Below, piece by piece: positions 3,797 through 5,413 of a DNA stretch of 5,413 nt. Below the pieces are notes generated by a model. The model had not been told where the DNA came from. It was given only the letters and a program-made list of their open reading frames with translations, and ran no database searches. The stretch's first letter is position 1. Each line of letters begins with the position of its first letter. The DNA lies in the NCBI GenBank assembly GCA_003532515.1, contig DOEX01000109.1, forward strand, positions 15,188 to 20,600, in the 5' to 3' direction. Source of the stretch: Anaerolineaceae bacterium (GTDB taxonomy: Bacteria > Chloroflexota > Anaerolineae > Anaerolineales > Anaerolineaceae). A program made the translations under genes and the position numbers.

Positions 3797-5413
3797 TTAG
3801 CCATTTCGTATGCCTTTAAGCTTTTCAAAGACATCCGCACCCTGGTCCATTAAACCAGTTGGGACGCGTTGGCGATGCCCACGATCTTCGTCTTTGCCAA
3901 ACTTGACCACTTCTCCATCGTCCATAATAGCTTCCACTGCCAGGCTCAGGGATTGGAGTTCCTTCACCAATACACGGAAGGCTGCCGGTATACCAGGGGC
4001 TTCGATCGGTTTTCTCTGAACGATCGATTCATAGGTGGCAGTTCTGCCGGCGACATCATCAGATTTCACCGTCAGCATCTCTTGCAGGGTGTAAGCCGCG
4101 CCGTAAGCTTCAAGCGCCCAAACTTCCATTTCACCAAATCGCTGACCACCAAATTGTGCCTTACCACCCAGCGGCTGCTGAGTCACCAGGCTATATGGAC
4201 CAGTCGAGCGGGCATGCACCTTGTCTTCAACCAGGTGATGCAGTTTCAGCATGCTCATCACACCAATCGTCACAGGCTGATCATAAAAATCGCCAGTGCG
4301 TCCGTCGCGAACAAGCTGTTTACCAAGTGTTGGGATAGGCTTCCCAGTTTCCATCATTACCTCACGAGCTCTGGCTTCCATCTGAACACGATCCAGCTCG
4401 CTGTCAATCTCTATACCGTGCTTTTTCGCCCACAAGACAAGGCAAGCTTTCACGGCGTTGTCATCTCGTTCCTTGCGATCGATCACGGCCACGTTATCCT
4501 CTGGGAAAGACGTGATCGTAGCAGGGTCATAGCCTTCGCTTTCCAACCAAAGGTTTAAAGCTGCCCTGCGGGCGAGTGCTTCGTTTTCCTTGATCTCAAA
4601 CAAGTCTACGTCTTTCCCAGCTAACTGATCTTCCAGGTAAAGCAATCTGACTTCATCGTCATCTCTGATCATTTCAGGGTCATATTCAATGCCCTGCAGC
4701 CATTCTGAACCCTTCTCAGCAGTTACACGCCAGGCTTCATCGATCATCCAGGCTCTCACCAGTTCTGCTTCAATTTCCGCTTCAGTCGCACCGTCAAATA
4801 CGGGGGTCACAGCACGGAAACCAAGGCTACGGGCAGCCCAACCTAGCTCAGCCTCGAGTACCTGCCCAATGTTCATACGACCGGGGATACCCAGGGGGTT
4901 AAGGATAATGTCAATAGGAGTGCCATCTTCAAGATAAGGCATGTCTTCGACTGGTAGAACCATCGAAACACAGCCTTTGTTACCATGACGACCAGCCATT
5001 TTGTCACCAGCAGTGATCTTTCGGCGCTGCGCCACAGAGACGCGCACCATCTTATCAACGCCAGCGTTCAGGTCGCTGTTTTCTTCACGAGTGAAGACTT
5101 TAACATCCACCACGATCCCGCGCTCACCATGAGGCATGCGCAGAGAAGTGTCCTTGACGTCCCGGGATTTCTCACCAAAGATAGCGCGGAGTAGGCGCTC
5201 TTCAGGAGTTAGTTCTTTCTCACCTTTGGGGGTGATTTTGCCAACTAAAATCTCGTTCGGACCAACTTCCGCGCCAATGCGGATTATGCCAGTCTCGTCC
5301 AGATCTCGAATAGTGTCTTCGCCAACGTTGGGAATTTCACGGGTGATTTCTTCAGGACCTAATTTTGTATCACGAGCTTCCACTTCATATTTTTCAATAT
5401 GAATGCTGGTATA
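3797..5413 (-). CDS. rpoB: DNA-directed RNA polymerase subunit beta, C-terminal part (5' end outside window)
   Basis: This is the last 538 codons of the catalytic beta subunit of RNA polymerase. The frame is open to the window edge, reading YTSIHIEKYEV before the GTG at 5383, which is therefore internal and not a start. Numbering from the edge, RDTKLGPEEIT is at about 14-24. GDKMAGRHGNKG (136-147) contains the lysines matching E. coli K1065 and K1073, LNPLGIPGRMNIGQ follows (171-184), and VHARSTGPYSLVTQQP (399-414, with the histidine matching E. coli H1237) leads to FGEMEVWALEAYGA and LQEMLTVKSDDV. The E. coli insert before GDKMAGRHG is absent. A segment of about 138 residues (about 219-357) is inserted between the DGATEAEIEAEL and LVRDGRTG motifs. 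The C-terminus carries a tail of about 35 residues ending FEKLKGIRNG. No rpoC follows; rpsL is next after 170 bases. The rifampicin-binding region lies outside the window. Confidence 0.97.
   Translation of the reverse strand, partial: YTSIHIEKYEVEARDTKLGPEEITREIPNVGEDTIRDLDETGIIRIGAEVGPNEILVGKITPKGEKELTPEERLLRAIFGEKSRDVKDTSLRMPHGERGIVVDVKVFTREENSDLNAGVDKMVRVSVAQRRKITAGDKMAGRHGNKGCVSMVLPVEDMPYLEDGTPIDIILNPLGIPGRMNIGQVLEAELGWAARSLGFRAVTPVFDGATEAEIEAELVRAWMIDEAWRVTAEKGSEWLQGIEYDPEMIRDDDEVRLLYLEDQLAGKDVDLFEIKENEALARRAALNLWLESEGYDPATITSFPEDNVAVIDRKERDDNAVKACLVLWAKKHGIEIDSELDRVQMEARAREVMMETGKPIPTLGKQLVRDGRTGDFYDQPVTIGVMSMLKLHHLVEDKVHARSTGPYSLVTQQPLGGKAQFGGQRFGEMEVWALEAYGAAYTLQEMLTVKSDDVAGRTATYESIVQRKPIEAPGIPAAFRVLVKELQSLSLAVEAIMDDGEVVKFGKDEDRGHRQRVPTGLMDQGADVFEKLKGIRNG

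Noticed and set aside
3869..4558. 229-codon plus-strand frame opposite rpoB
   Set aside because: Antisense to conserved RpoB sequence with no family resemblance; treated as a shadow frame.
5381..5383. GTG as the start of a shorter rpoB product
   Set aside because: Conserved RpoB residues (YTSIHIEKYE) continue upstream in the same frame to the window edge, so this is an internal valine codon.
1..5413. CRISPR array, tRNA or rRNA gene, insertion sequence, or accessory defence system
   Set aside because: No regularly spaced repeats, cloverleaf-like sequence, transposase or unfamiliar gene was seen; the window is housekeeping genes with short spacers.

Overview
The window is a gene-dense piece of a bacterial chromosome carrying the streptomycin (str) operon region, all read leftward on the minus strand. 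In transcription order it holds the 3' part of rpoB (RNA polymerase beta), rpsL (S12), rpsG (S7), fusA (EF-G) and rpsJ (S10). Base composition looks close to 50% GC by eye, the genes are tightly packed, and every start has a plausible Shine-Dalgarno sequence. The protein sequences are bacterial. An S12 of 139 residues with the long N-terminal insert, a beta subunit with a large extra segment near its C-terminal active-site region, and the general look of EF-G and S10 suggest Chloroflexota, perhaps an Anaerolineae-like member. That assignment is inference from memory, not a database result.

Layout, right to left. Positions 5413-3797 are the last 538 codons of rpoB, whose start lies outside the window. 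Positions 3796-3627 (170 bases) carry no conserved gene. They contain a good sigma70-type promoter starting 9 bases after the rpoB stop, followed by a leader of about 125 nucleotides with two hairpins; the second resembles an intrinsic terminator or attenuator. Then come rpsL (GTG start), a structured 60-base spacer, rpsG, a 29-base spacer, fusA, a 63-base spacer and rpsJ. Downstream of rpsJ (positions 195-1) are three stem-loops, the last two followed by T-rich tracts typical of intrinsic terminators, and then a short repeat-like sequence at the window edge.

The genes form a transcription and translation housekeeping cluster: S12 and S7 are 30S subunit proteins at the decoding centre and head, EF-G translocates the ribosome, and S10 is both a 30S protein and a transcription antitermination factor. 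The main departures from the textbook order rpoB-rpoC-rpsL-rpsG-fusA-tuf-rpsJ-rplC are that rpoC is absent between rpoB and rpsL, tuf is absent between fusA and rpsJ, and rpsJ appears to end the transcript at tandem terminators instead of heading a long S10 operon. No mobile element, CRISPR array, RNA gene or accessory defence-type system is visible. The points of interest are the rewired operon architecture, the putative attenuated leader, and the RpoB insert.
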